Of a stretch of 43,740 nt of DNA, positions 9,501 to 16,627 are shown in pieces. Origin of the DNA: Candidatus Baldrarchaeota archaeon (lineage in GTDB: Archaea > Asgardarchaeota > Baldrarchaeia > Baldrarchaeales > DXJG01). Both the position numbers and the translations under genes were made by a program. Numbering within the stretch: the stretch's first letter is position 1; each line of letters opens with the position of its first letter. The notes beneath the pieces are model-generated. The model was not told where the DNA came from and searched no databases. It worked only from the letters and a program-made list of their open reading frames with translations. The DNA lies in NCBI GenBank assembly GCA_030587435.1, contig JAUQZC010000119.1, forward strand, positions 1 to 43,740. The letters are read 5' to 3'.

Positions 9501-10850
9501 TAGTTTATATGCTTCGTCCACTTTCCATTTTCGGTTTACTGACATTCCTACGAGGTGTTGTGCAAGTACGTCTAAGCAGTTTTTGGGTATTTGTACTCTG
9601 TCTATTTTTCCTTCATATGCTGTTTTTACAAGGACTGTACATTCAATTAAATCGTCTCTATCGAAAACAATTAACTTTCCCTTCGAAACTTCGTGCAAAA
9701 AGTGTCCTGCTCTTCCAACTCTTTGCAAACCTTTAGCCACACTCTTAGGACTACCAATTTGCACAACAAGATCAATATAGCCAATATCTATCCCGAGTTC
9801 TAAACTCGTTGACGTGATTACGGCTTTTAGTCGTCCTTGTTTTAGTAAGTCTTCCACTTCTAGTCTTGTTGTTCTTGATAGGCTTCCGTGGTGGGTTGCT
9901 ATTTGGTCTATGTATTCTTCTCCGAATACCTGCTTTAGATGAAATGTTACGCTTTCTGCTCCGCTTCTTGTGTTTGTGAATATTAGGGTTGTTCTATGTT
10001 TTTCTATGAGGTCTCTTAGTATTTCGTACATTCTTGTGTTTACGTATGTGTAGTCTGTGTGTATTAGGTCTCTCACTGGGCATATTACTCGCATGTCTAG
10101 CTTTTTTGTTTCGTATATGTTTACTATGGTTACATCTCTTAGTTTTCCATCGTTTCCGTATCCTACTAGCCATTTTGCTATTTCTTCTAAGGGTGCTTGG
10201 GTTGCACTTAACCCTATGCGCACAAATTCTTGTTCAGCTATTTCCTGTAACCTTTCTAGGCTTAATGAAAGGTGTACTCCTCTTTTATTGTCACATAGTT
10301 CATGTACTTCGTCTACAATAACATATCTGACCGTCCTTAGTTTTTCGCGGAATCTAGGTGCACATAAAACTATTGAGAGGGTTTCTGGGGTTGTTATTAA
10401 TATGTGAGGTGTTTTCTTAAGCATTTTTGCCTTTTCACTTGCGGGAGTATCTCCAGTTCTTACAAAAGCTCTAACTTCAGGTAATTCTAAACCCATATCG
10501 TTTGCGACTTTACGAATCCCCTTCAAGGGAACAAGAAGATTTTTACGGATATCATTCGCCAATGCTCGAAGAGGTGAAACATAAACAACATACACAGAAT
10601 CCTTTAATCTTCCCTCTTCACCTAAACTAAAAAGCCAATTTATTGCAAATAAAAAAGCTGAGAGAGTTTTACCAGACCCAGTTGGTGAGAATACAAGTGT
10701 GTTTTCTCCTTTTTGGATTAGCGGGATTGCGTATTTTTGTGGTGGGGTGAATGTTTCGAATGTTTGTTTGAACCATTTTGCTACGTAGGGTTTTAGTGTT
10801 TTTAGTATTTTTTCATCGTTCCAGGTTTTTTGGGCATATTTAATGGACAT
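6588..10850 (-). CDS. lhr: Lhr-type superfamily 2 helicase with extended, duplicated C-terminal region
   Basis: An ATP-dependent helicase of the Lhr family, implicated in DNA repair and RNA metabolism. Two RecA domains carry Walker A SPTGSGKT (55-62), DEVH (180-183), SAT (215-217), STSLELGIDIG (347-357) and QRVGRAGH (376-383); the Lhr core (winged helix and Lhr-specific domain) runs to about 880. Archaeal Lhr proteins are usually 850-950 residues, whereas this one has 1420. Residues 885-1420 are an extension of winged-helix-like segments arranged as two tandem copies about 270 residues apart. The motif GMKTHYIAIEDYP and its second copy EMKALWIIDKEYP resemble the repeated blocks of the bacterial Lhr C-terminal region. 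GGAGG lies six bases before the ATG. The metallophosphoesterase gene just upstream is a common Lhr partner. Confidence 0.93.
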   Translation of the reverse strand: MSIKYAQKTWNDEKILKTLKPYVAKWFKQTFETFTPPQKYAIPLIQKGENTLVFSPTGSGKTLSAFLFAINWLFSLGEEGRLKDSVYVVYVSPLRALANDIRKNLLVPLKGIRKVANDMGLELPEVRAFVRTGDTPASEKAKMLKKTPHILITTPETLSIVLCAPRFREKLRTVRYVIVDEVHELCDNKRGVHLSLSLERLQEIAEQEFVRIGLSATQAPLEEIAKWLVGYGNDGKLRDVTIVNIYETKKLDMRVICPVRDLIHTDYTYVNTRMYEILRDLIEKHRTTLIFTNTRSGAESVTFHLKQVFGEEYIDQIATHHGSLSRTTRLEVEDLLKQGRLKAVITSTSLELGIDIGYIDLVVQIGSPKSVAKGLQRVGRAGHFLHEVSKGKLIVFDRDDLIECTVLVKTAYEGKIDRVQIPKNCLDVLAQHLVGMSVNRKWKVDEAYKLVKRSYCYHNLSKKDFLEVLRYLGGYYVHLEDRGVYRKLWYDEEEGVFGRKRAARMIYFMNIGTIPDEADFRVILEDQRTTIGMISEKFLERLIPGDIFVLGGKTYQYLRTKGNKVIVRSAYGRRPTVPQWVGEMLPRSFDLSIEVGKFRELIAEKLKQFPVEEVKEWLKKEYYLDEAAANSIVQYFIEQLTYAGKIASHRKIILEEFFDERGRQNIVFHAPFGRRTNDALSRAYAYQVSKLVNANVGTTITDDGFMLILPYGKVVDIREIPPLVTSKNLIEILKRAIRNTELFRRRFQHVATRSFMILRKYKGHEISLSKQQFRASKILDLIADWEDFPIIKETYREILEDVFDVENAKKVLQWVEEGKTTFDFLPAMEIPSPFAHGTILVGISDIVMMEDRQALLKELHQKILEKIQETSPTIVIERKTPETLPESIVLELLKERRTLVIRTKEDVVRVLHQVGAIKFNEIKEPKFFKLKGFNDFESTKEETLNQIKKWIWELEEEGKIVQVPCLKGMKTHYIAIEDYPIYATAYQEPVKIGSLERKILDHLRSCGGATVNQIIKTLKIERRKANRALKNLEKAYLVHRKRRKTKKKSKTYHTAWYIAEEIVPTKILLKTAKMNKAEAQKQIILKFLYLNGPSTLKEIANYTGFPQDETSKILSLLEAEGAIERGRFVNYKPAPQIIIKEDLEELRRMAEITVKKEIIPTEKLEAYYKKIQHLTEDTKGSTENDILKILEDCGPMYTLVNRTPTLLNRVKIPREEVEKIIKKLWKEKKVFWVRCLREMKALWIIDKEYPLFHKLYSKKIKINDIDQKILNEIRENGPIATHILARKLKIKTTQLRTSLQKLERNYKIIRADITTDEKGRPAILWDTTEKFVPKHLLKSAEKISTEEAIKKLIMKFLKINGPSTIDEICGWLGFPEEKIKPLLDELEKEALIKQGIFATTKIATQWILTEDLNQLLKPKT
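6660..7169 (-). repeat. Lhr C-terminal repeat, copy B (coding)
   Basis: Encodes helicase residues 1228-1397, the partner of copy A. Landmarks are CLREMKALWIIDKEYP, RKLKIKTTQL and FLKINGPST...GFP. Each copy appears to contain two winged-helix-like units, one before and one after a short linker. Confidence 0.75.
7467..7979 (-). repeat. Lhr C-terminal repeat, copy A (coding)
   Basis: Encodes helicase residues 958-1128. It aligns with residues 1228-1397 at an offset of 270, falling to 269 in the second half, so only one residue of net gap is needed. Matching landmarks are CLKGMKTHYIAIEDYP, KTLKIERRKA and FLYLNGPST...GFP. The similarity is seen at the protein level; I did not find it obvious in the DNA, so the duplication is old. 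Confidence 0.75.
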
Positions 10851-10912
10851 TTGCTGCCTCCTCTTTAAGGTTAATGTTTTACAAGGAGTTATACTTGGTT
10901 TGAAGTTTTGTT

Positions 10913-11683
10913 TTAAAGGCGCGTTAGACCGTGCCAGAGTGCTAGTTTTGGGAATTTTAGTGTTCCTGTTTTCTTGTCTATGGCGTATACTTCTAGTTGC
11001 ATGATGTTTACGTGTTCTTTTAGGATTGGTGATAGTAGTTCTTCTTGTGGCACTAGGTTTATCTCTATTCCTGTTGCTAGTGGTGAGAATGCTGGTAATA
11101 CTATTATTTCTTTTCCCTGATTTGTTTTCCCGTGCAGAAATGCTCTTGTCTTTATTTTTGCTCCTAGATCGTCAACTAGAAGTATTGCTGGATGTTCATG
11201 TGCAACAATTATCACGTCATGTTTTTTGTTTTCTAGGATTTCTTTTTCTATTTCTTTATGGCCGTGTGTTAAAAGATAGTTTTCTAATTGTAGATGGGGT
11301 TCTATGAAGTCGATGTTATTGTAACGTTTGAAGAACCCTCTTATGAAGTTGTCGTGGTTACCTCTTATTACGATTGTTTTTTCTACGTTTTTGTCTAAGT
11401 ATGCTAGGAGGTCTATTACTTCTCTCCATTCTTGACTTGTTGCTTTACTAAATTCGTGTTTAAGGTCTCCGTTAATAATCAGTAGTCTTGGCTGCTTTTC
11501 AGCCAGTAGATACTGTAGGTCTTTAAATATCTCTTGGTATTGTGTTGTTGGTATGAATATTCCTTCCTGTGTCATTGCCCATTCTAGGCCCAAATGTAAG
11601 TCCGCTATAATAAGCGTCTCTAATTTTTTAAGATACAGTGCAGGATATCCATCAACTATTTCAATGTTTTCTAGAATTTCCAT
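10913..11683 (-). CDS. Calcineurin-like metallophosphoesterase (COG1407/PdeM-like)
   Basis: A soluble two-metal phosphoesterase. The metal ligands are visible in order: ADLHLG (Asp28, His30), NGDLKHE (Asp73), IRGNHDNF, THGHKE and AHEHP. The 256-residue length and the HEHP ending of the core match the COG1407 family, whose gene is often next to Lhr-type helicases or DNA-repair helicases, as here (62 bp upstream of the helicase in the same direction). A GAGG site precedes the ATG. The substrate is not predictable; a nucleic-acid end or cyclic nucleotide is suggested only by family and context. Confidence 0.88.
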   Translation of the reverse strand: MEILENIEIVDGYPALYLKKLETLIIADLHLGLEWAMTQEGIFIPTTQYQEIFKDLQYLLAEKQPRLLIINGDLKHEFSKATSQEWREVIDLLAYLDKNVEKTIVIRGNHDNFIRGFFKRYNNIDFIEPHLQLENYLLTHGHKEIEKEILENKKHDVIIVAHEHPAILLVDDLGAKIKTRAFLHGKTNQGKEIIVLPAFSPLATGIEINLVPQEELLSPILKEHVNIMQLEVYAIDKKTGTLKFPKLALWHGLTRL

Positions 11684-11738
11684 TCTTTAGTTCCTCAAAA
11701 TTAATTATGTATAAAGAAATTTTTAAGATTAGGTTTTG

Positions 11739-12218
11739 TTATTCAACTTCCACAATGATTGCTAATGCGCATCCACATTTTTTAACGGTGTGTTCAGCCG
11801 ATTTTACGATTATTTCACCTTCTATTTCTCTTTTTCTATTTTTTGCCATTTCTACAACTCTTTTTATTGCTTCTTTTCGGCTTCGCTTGCCGAGATATCG
11901 GTGTTGGAATATTCTGCAACAAGAACTAGCCCGTTTTTTGTTTTTGCTGCTACTATGACAGCTGCTATTTTCTGCCCCGTCTTCCCTGATGTTTTATACG
12001 TGTATATAGCTGGTACATTTGAACCTGGACATAGTTGTGTTGTTTTATCGATGAATTCTATGTCTTCTGGTAGAATGCTTGTAAGTTTAACTAGGGATGC
12101 GTCGCCTATTCCCAGTTTTAGTAAGCAGTTGTCAAAGGCGTTTAAAGGGGGTTTCTCCTTCGGATGAAACTGCGTTAATTATTGCCTTTTTCGGTTTTCC
12201 TAACATTCCTATTTTCAT
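11739..12218 (-). pseudogene. pdaD: Pyruvoyl-dependent arginine decarboxylase, disrupted by two frameshifts
   Basis: Read across frames, this 480 bp stretch encodes a full-length (about 159 residue) pyruvoyl-dependent arginine decarboxylase, which makes agmatine for polyamine synthesis. The self-cleavage site is present as NAVSSEGETP (Ser18-Ser19), followed in another frame by LNAFDNCLLKLGIGDASLVK, then SILPEDIEF, PGSNVPAIYTY and VLVAEYSNTDISASEAEK. It returns to the first frame for EAIKRVVEM and SAEHTVKKCGCALA. One extra base lies in the five-G run at 12147-12151 and one base is missing in the four-T run at 11874-11877 (plus-strand view), and the two compensate. Both indels fall in homopolymers, so sequencing or assembly error is as likely as true decay. 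ATG at 12218 gives MKIGMLGKPKK before the cleavage site. Confidence 0.83.
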
Positions 12219-12362
12219 TTTACAATCACTGCCACACATTTTTTGTCTTGATGTGTATATTCCTGTAGGTTTTCTATTTGTGGTAGGGGTAGTTGTGTTG
12301 ATGATTGTGGGCTTTAAGTATTTTGCTTAGAACTTTATATGTGGAATAGAGGTGAGATTTAG

Positions 12363-12767
12363 GTGAATGTTTCGGTAGAAAAAATGTTGATCATGGTTAT
12401 TAGTTTGTCTTTCGTTGTGTTTTTATGTGTACCGCTGTTAAACGTGACTCTAAACATTATTAACGTAACTTTACAATCAAGCGACGGAGAGACTTTAATT
12501 CATGAAATTGAGAAAGGAATTGACTATGCGTTGACTACGTTAAAAACTTATCACTCAAATGTAACCGTTCCTGAGGGCTTTGAAATATGGAGTGAGGGCG
12601 ATACTCTTTATATCAAATATGATGTCAATGGAACTTCGAAAACCTATGAAAAAAGTTTTTCTTTCCAGGTAAATGTTACTTCACCAACTCTGCCAGGTAG
12701 ATATGAATTAAGAATTTGGTTAGATGATGATGTCTTAATGATAGTTTTCAGAAAATTAACGGGATAG
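12363..12767 (+). CDS. Small secreted or pilin-like membrane protein
   Basis: The 134-residue product has a short N-terminal charged stretch (MNVSVEKM), one hydrophobic helix of about 22 residues (LIMVISLSFVVFLCVPLLNVTL) and a beta-rich extracellular part with several NxS/T sequons. This is the shape of archaeal type IV pilin-like or minor pseudopilin proteins, but I see no clear class III signal cleavage motif, so it may simply be a membrane-anchored surface protein. GGTGA lies seven bases before the GTG start. It stands alone between two minus-strand genes and nearly touches the stop of the release-factor gene (1 bp gap). Confidence 0.65.
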   Translation: MNVSVEKMLIMVISLSFVVFLCVPLLNVTLNIINVTLQSSDGETLIHEIEKGIDYALTTLKTYHSNVTVPEGFEIWSEGDTLYIKYDVNGTSKTYEKSFSFQVNVTSPTLPGRYELRIWLDDDVLMIVFRKLTG

Positions 12768-12768
12768 T

Positions 12769-13875
12769 TTACCATCTTAATATGGCGGCTATGCCTCCGA
12801 AGCTTAGAAGTTCTTTTCCGGATTCTGTGTTCTTCCCAAATATTTCAACACGTGTTCCGTATTTTTCAGCTGTATCTATGACTTCATCTAAGAGGTCTTC
12901 TAGGGCTTCGGAAATAAGAAGTACTTCTACTCTGCCCTGCTTGAGGTATTCCATGACTTCATTTTTACCGTAGGTTAGGAGGGAATCTCCTTTCATAAGT
13001 CTGGTTTTAAACTCTTCCCAAAGTCTTCTTTCTCTATATATTTCGGATTCTTTCACTATTTCTGCTACTTCTTTAGCAGCTAGGAATATCCCGTCGCCGT
13101 CGATTATGGGCACACTAATTATTTTTGATGCAACTTTATCTCTTAACCGGTAGTCGAGTAGGTTTTCCTCTAAAAACTCCTGCACCCTAATCGTGTTTCC
13201 GCCAAATACTACAGCATCTATATTTTCTAGCTGGGGTAGAAGAAGTTCATTTATTTCTTTGGCCAAATGCTTGTAGAAATTGTGGATTTGCTCTTCTCTA
13301 ATCCGCTCATATCGTCTTGCGCTTTGCCCGCCACGTCTCGTTTTACCAATAACGTAATATTCTCCTTCCTTCAAAACCTCTATGTCTTTGCCTCTAATGA
13401 TCCCTATAGCATAATTACCCGCCTCTAATAGGATAACGGCAATGACATTTTTTGGAACGGTCATTTCTTCAAGTGGTTTAACGTCAAACTCTTTCCCGCA
13501 AATGTAGATAAAATTCTTGATTGGGAATGGTGGAACTATCATTTCTTTAACTTGCTCAAATTTACCGGGAGATGTTTCATAGTATCCGTAGAAAAGAGCA
13601 ATTCCGTTTTCAGGTATTTTCTTAAGTCTTTGAATATCATTTATCATGGTTAGTATATTATCTTGAACCATTTTTCTGTTCGTTTTATCTTTAATATTGC
13701 TAGCGGTCATGTATTCCTGTCTTAGAAAATTTATTACATCGACTAAACTTTTGTCTGGAGGTATATAGACAGTTGTTAAAGAAGAGTGTCTGCCCTTAAT
13801 TTTTTTGAGCCTTTCAACTATTCTTTTCAATTTTCTTCTCGCATACTCCGGGTCCATGTCCATGAGAACAGTCAT
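12769..13875 (-). CDS. prf1: Peptide chain release factor aRF1
   Basis: The archaeal class 1 release factor recognises all three stop codons and triggers peptide release. The catalytic GGQ motif is at residues 182-184 (TRRGGQSARRYERIR), and the stop-codon recognition motif YxCxxxF at 124-130 (YICGKEF). The other recognition motif, normally NIKS, reads NIKD at 60-63, an uncommon substitution. The C-terminal domain ends in GGIAAILRW, as is typical, but the whole protein is 368 residues against roughly 400-420 in many archaea. GGTGA sits six bases before the first ATG, so the start at 13875 is well supported. It is a single-gene unit, divergent from the HAD phosphatase across about 170 bp. Confidence 0.93.
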   Translation of the reverse strand: MTVLMDMDPEYARRKLKRIVERLKKIKGRHSSLTTVYIPPDKSLVDVINFLRQEYMTASNIKDKTNRKMVQDNILTMINDIQRLKKIPENGIALFYGYYETSPGKFEQVKEMIVPPFPIKNFIYICGKEFDVKPLEEMTVPKNVIAVILLEAGNYAIGIIRGKDIEVLKEGEYYVIGKTRRGGQSARRYERIREEQIHNFYKHLAKEINELLLPQLENIDAVVFGGNTIRVQEFLEENLLDYRLRDKVASKIISVPIIDGDGIFLAAKEVAEIVKESEIYRERRLWEEFKTRLMKGDSLLTYGKNEVMEYLKQGRVEVLLISEALEDLLDEVIDTAEKYGTRVEIFGKNTESGKELLSFGGIAAILRW

Positions 13876-14046
13876 ACAAATTCACCTTTTCCGAACCATA
13901 TTAGAAGAGTATTAATGATATTCTTACAAACATAAACGTTAAGAAGACTTCGTCAACTGTGTTTAATTACGGTTAACTCTACTTTACTCCAATTTGTAAA
14001 GTTTACGGTATAGAACGAGAAACTTAGCTTTCAAAGGTGGCAGAGA

Positions 14047-14853
14047 GTGAAACTTAAGAAAGAACTCCGAAAGTTTAAAGGTTTCATTTTTGATTGCGAC
14101 GGCGTAATTTGGAGAGGGGAAAATAAAATTGAAGGAGTAGACGGTGTTATAAGATATCTTAGAAGGGAGGGCAAAAGAATTGTTTTCCTTACTAATAATT
14201 CTACTAAAACAAGAGAAGAATACGCTAAAAGATTGAAACTGTTTGGCATAGATGCTAAGATAGATGAAATTGTAACAAGTGGTTATGTAACCGCGCAATA
14301 TCTTAGGGAAAAATATGGAAGAAATCTTAGACTTTACATTATAGGTGAAAGTGGTCTTATAGAGGAAATGAAAAATTTCGGATTTACCATATTATCTGAA
14401 AAGGATGCTTGGCATCGTAAGATAGATGTTGTCGTTGTCGGGCTTGACAGAAAATTAACGTACGAAAAGCTAGCCGCAGGAGCGTATGCTATTCTTAATG
14501 GTGCAAAATTCATTGCGACTAATGCCGACCCAAATATACCAACTGAAAAAGGCTTACTACCCGGCGCAGGTGCTATTGTATCATTTCTAAAGGTTTCTAC
14601 TGGTGTAAAGCCTGAAATAGTTATAGGAAAACCCAATGTTGAAATTATGAATTTTGCTTTAAAAATTTTAGGTACAGATCCTGAGAATACGCTGGTTGTT
14701 GGAGACAGAATAGAGACAGATATCATTGCTGCTAAAAGAGCTAGATGCAAGTCTCTTATTGTTCTTACTGGTGCTACTACTTTGGAAGAAGTCAAAAAGA
14801 GTGAAATTAAACCAGATTTCATTCTTGAATCTCTGTTGGATATGGTTCTTTAA
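14047..14853 (+). CDS. HAD superfamily phosphatase, subfamily IIA (NagD-like)
   Basis: A cytoplasmic phosphatase with the HAD fold. Motif I is FDCDGVIW (nucleophile Asp16, acid/base Asp18), motif II is FLTNNST, the motif III Lys region is VIGKPNVEIM and motif IV is VVGDRIETDI. A C2-type cap sits between motifs II and III, as in NagD, 4-nitrophenylphosphatase and phosphoglycolate phosphatase relatives. The substrate cannot be assigned; a sugar phosphate or glycerol phosphate is usual for the group. The start is GTG with GGTGG six bases upstream. The methionyl-tRNA synthetase pair follows 74 bp downstream, preceded by its own AT-rich stretch. Confidence 0.88.
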   Translation: MKLKKELRKFKGFIFDCDGVIWRGENKIEGVDGVIRYLRREGKRIVFLTNNSTKTREEYAKRLKLFGIDAKIDEIVTSGYVTAQYLREKYGRNLRLYIIGESGLIEEMKNFGFTILSEKDAWHRKIDVVVVGLDRKLTYEKLAAGAYAILNGAKFIATNADPNIPTEKGLLPGAGAIVSFLKVSTGVKPEIVIGKPNVEIMNFALKILGTDPENTLVVGDRIETDIIAAKRARCKSLIVLTGATTLEEVKKSEIKPDFILESLLDMVL

Positions 14854-14927
14854 TCTTCATATGCACAAGAGTTAAATTTTTAAGAGTTATTCAAGTTTTA
14901 CTACTAAATTTATGTTTTGGAGGGATA

Positions 14928-16598
14928 GTGTTCAAAAGGGTGTTAATAACAGCAGCTTTACCCTATGCCAACGGAACCCCTCACCTAGGTCATATGAAAA
15001 GTACTTATTTACCTGCTGATATTCTTGCTCGTTTTTACAAATTAAAAGGTGTTAAAACCCTCTACGTTTGTGCCACCGATGAACACGGTACACCAATTCA
15101 GCTTGCAGCTGAAGAGGCTGGGGAAGACGCCGAAGAGTTTGTTAAAAAATATCATGAACTTGGTGAAAAGATCTTTAAGTCTCTAAACATAGAGTTTGAT
15201 ATATTTTACCGGACACACAGTCCTGAAAATAAAGAATTGACGCAAATGTTTCTAAAATCCTTAAGAGAAAACGATTATATCTACGAAAAAACTGTGGAAT
15301 TATATTACTGCCCTGCTTGTCATCGGTATCTACCAGATCGCTACGTTAAAGGTACTTGCCCGAAGTGTGGAGCAGAAGACCAATATAGCGATTACTGTGA
15401 AAAATGTGGTACAACATTTGAAGTTGGAGAAATACTAGAGCCAAAATGTGCAATATGCGGTTCTACACCTATTCTCAAAAAAAGCCTGCACTTTATATTT
15501 AAACTTTCAGCTTTCTCAAACTTCCTCGAAGAATGGTTAAAAAATAATAAGGAACTACAGCCTCAAGTTGTAAATTATGTGCTTAAATGGATAGAAGAAG
15601 GGTTAAAAGATTGGGATATAACAAGAGAAAAAGACTACTGGGGTTTTGAACTTCCCTATGAAGATGCTGAAGGAAAGAAGGTTTATGTTTGGTTTGACGC
15701 ACCTATTGGATATATAGCTTCCACCGTAAAATGGTGTAAGGACCACGGTGACGACTGGGAAAAATGGTGGAAGGACTCAGAAACCAAAATTATTCATCAC
15801 ATTGGGAAAGATATAATTTATCACCATTATTTGTTTTGGCCTGCGATGCTTAAAGGCACAAATCTAGGTTTTAATCTTCCTTCAGCCATACCTACCCGAG
15901 GATTCTTAACGTTAGAAAAAAGGAAGTTTTCAAAAAGCAGACAATGGTACATATCGGTCGAGGACTTTCTTAAGTATTTCCCTGCTGACTACGCGAGATT
16001 CTACCTAACACTCGCCTCACCACTTTCTTTGGCTGATACCGATTGGAGTTGGAGTGAATTTAAAGAAAAGATTAATAATGACCTTGTTGGAACCATTGGA
16101 AACTTTATACACCGAGTTTTAACACTTATTTACCGATACTTCCAAGGTAAGGTTCCAGAACCTTCTGAATACAACGAAGAAGAAAAAAGGCTTATAAATC
16201 ACATCAAAAGAGAGGTTGAAAGAATTGAGAAACTCATGGAGACCTATAGATTAAAGCTGGCTCTTGAAGCCGTCATAAACTTGGCCAGAGAGGGAAATAA
16301 ATATTTAAATCTTAAAGAGCCATGGAAAGCCATTAAAATTAACGAAGAAGATGCTAAAACTACATTATATGTAGCTATTCAATTAGTAAAAGTCATAGCA
16401 ATACTATTAATTCCGTTCATACCTGAATCAGCTAAAAAAATCTTAAATTATTTGAATATAGAGGGCCGTTATTGGGATTACTTAAAAAAGGCTGATATCT
16501 CACCTAATCACTTGATCAAAAAGCCAGATCCAGTATTTCGGAAAGTTTCAGATAGAGAGATAGAAGATGTGAGGAGATTACTTAAGTTAAAGAAGTGA
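14928..16598 (+). CDS. metG: Methionyl-tRNA synthetase, canonical copy
   Basis: Class I synthetase that charges tRNA-Met. The HIGH-type motif is PHLGHM (18-23) and the KMSKS-type loop is KFSKS (333-337). The methionine pocket residues are standard: AALPYANG near the N terminus, and VWFDAPIGY (Trp255, Ala258, Pro259, Tyr262) with GKDIIYHH further on. Two pairs of zinc knuckles lie at about 128-178 (CPAC, CPKC, CEKC, CAIC). At 556 residues it has the catalytic and anticodon-binding domains but no EMAP-II-like C-terminal extension. GGAGG lies four bases before the GTG start. A second, more divergent synthetase gene follows 29 bp downstream and is probably co-transcribed. Confidence 0.93.
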   Translation: MFKRVLITAALPYANGTPHLGHMKSTYLPADILARFYKLKGVKTLYVCATDEHGTPIQLAAEEAGEDAEEFVKKYHELGEKIFKSLNIEFDIFYRTHSPENKELTQMFLKSLRENDYIYEKTVELYYCPACHRYLPDRYVKGTCPKCGAEDQYSDYCEKCGTTFEVGEILEPKCAICGSTPILKKSLHFIFKLSAFSNFLEEWLKNNKELQPQVVNYVLKWIEEGLKDWDITREKDYWGFELPYEDAEGKKVYVWFDAPIGYIASTVKWCKDHGDDWEKWWKDSETKIIHHIGKDIIYHHYLFWPAMLKGTNLGFNLPSAIPTRGFLTLEKRKFSKSRQWYISVEDFLKYFPADYARFYLTLASPLSLADTDWSWSEFKEKINNDLVGTIGNFIHRVLTLIYRYFQGKVPEPSEYNEEEKRLINHIKREVERIEKLMETYRLKLALEAVINLAREGNKYLNLKEPWKAIKINEEDAKTTLYVAIQLVKVIAILLIPFIPESAKKILNYLNIEGRYWDYLKKADISPNHLIKKPDPVFRKVSDREIEDVRRLLKLKK

Positions 16599-16627
16599 AC
16601 AGTTAAATACTTTAATTTTTACGTCGC

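Noticed and set aside
8032..10407. Long plus-strand frames antisense to the helicase
   Set aside because: They have no ribosome sites or domains and are explained by the codon bias of the minus-strand helicase.
11638..12330. Three overlapping plus-strand open frames between the metallophosphoesterase and pilin-like genes
   Set aside because: The minus strand here encodes recognisable arginine decarboxylase segments in two frames, so the plus-strand frames are shadows.
12230..12330. A short hydrophobic plus-strand frame ending LMIVGFKYFA
   Set aside because: It looks like one membrane helix, but it has no ribosome site or convincing start and lies partly over the decarboxylase promoter region.
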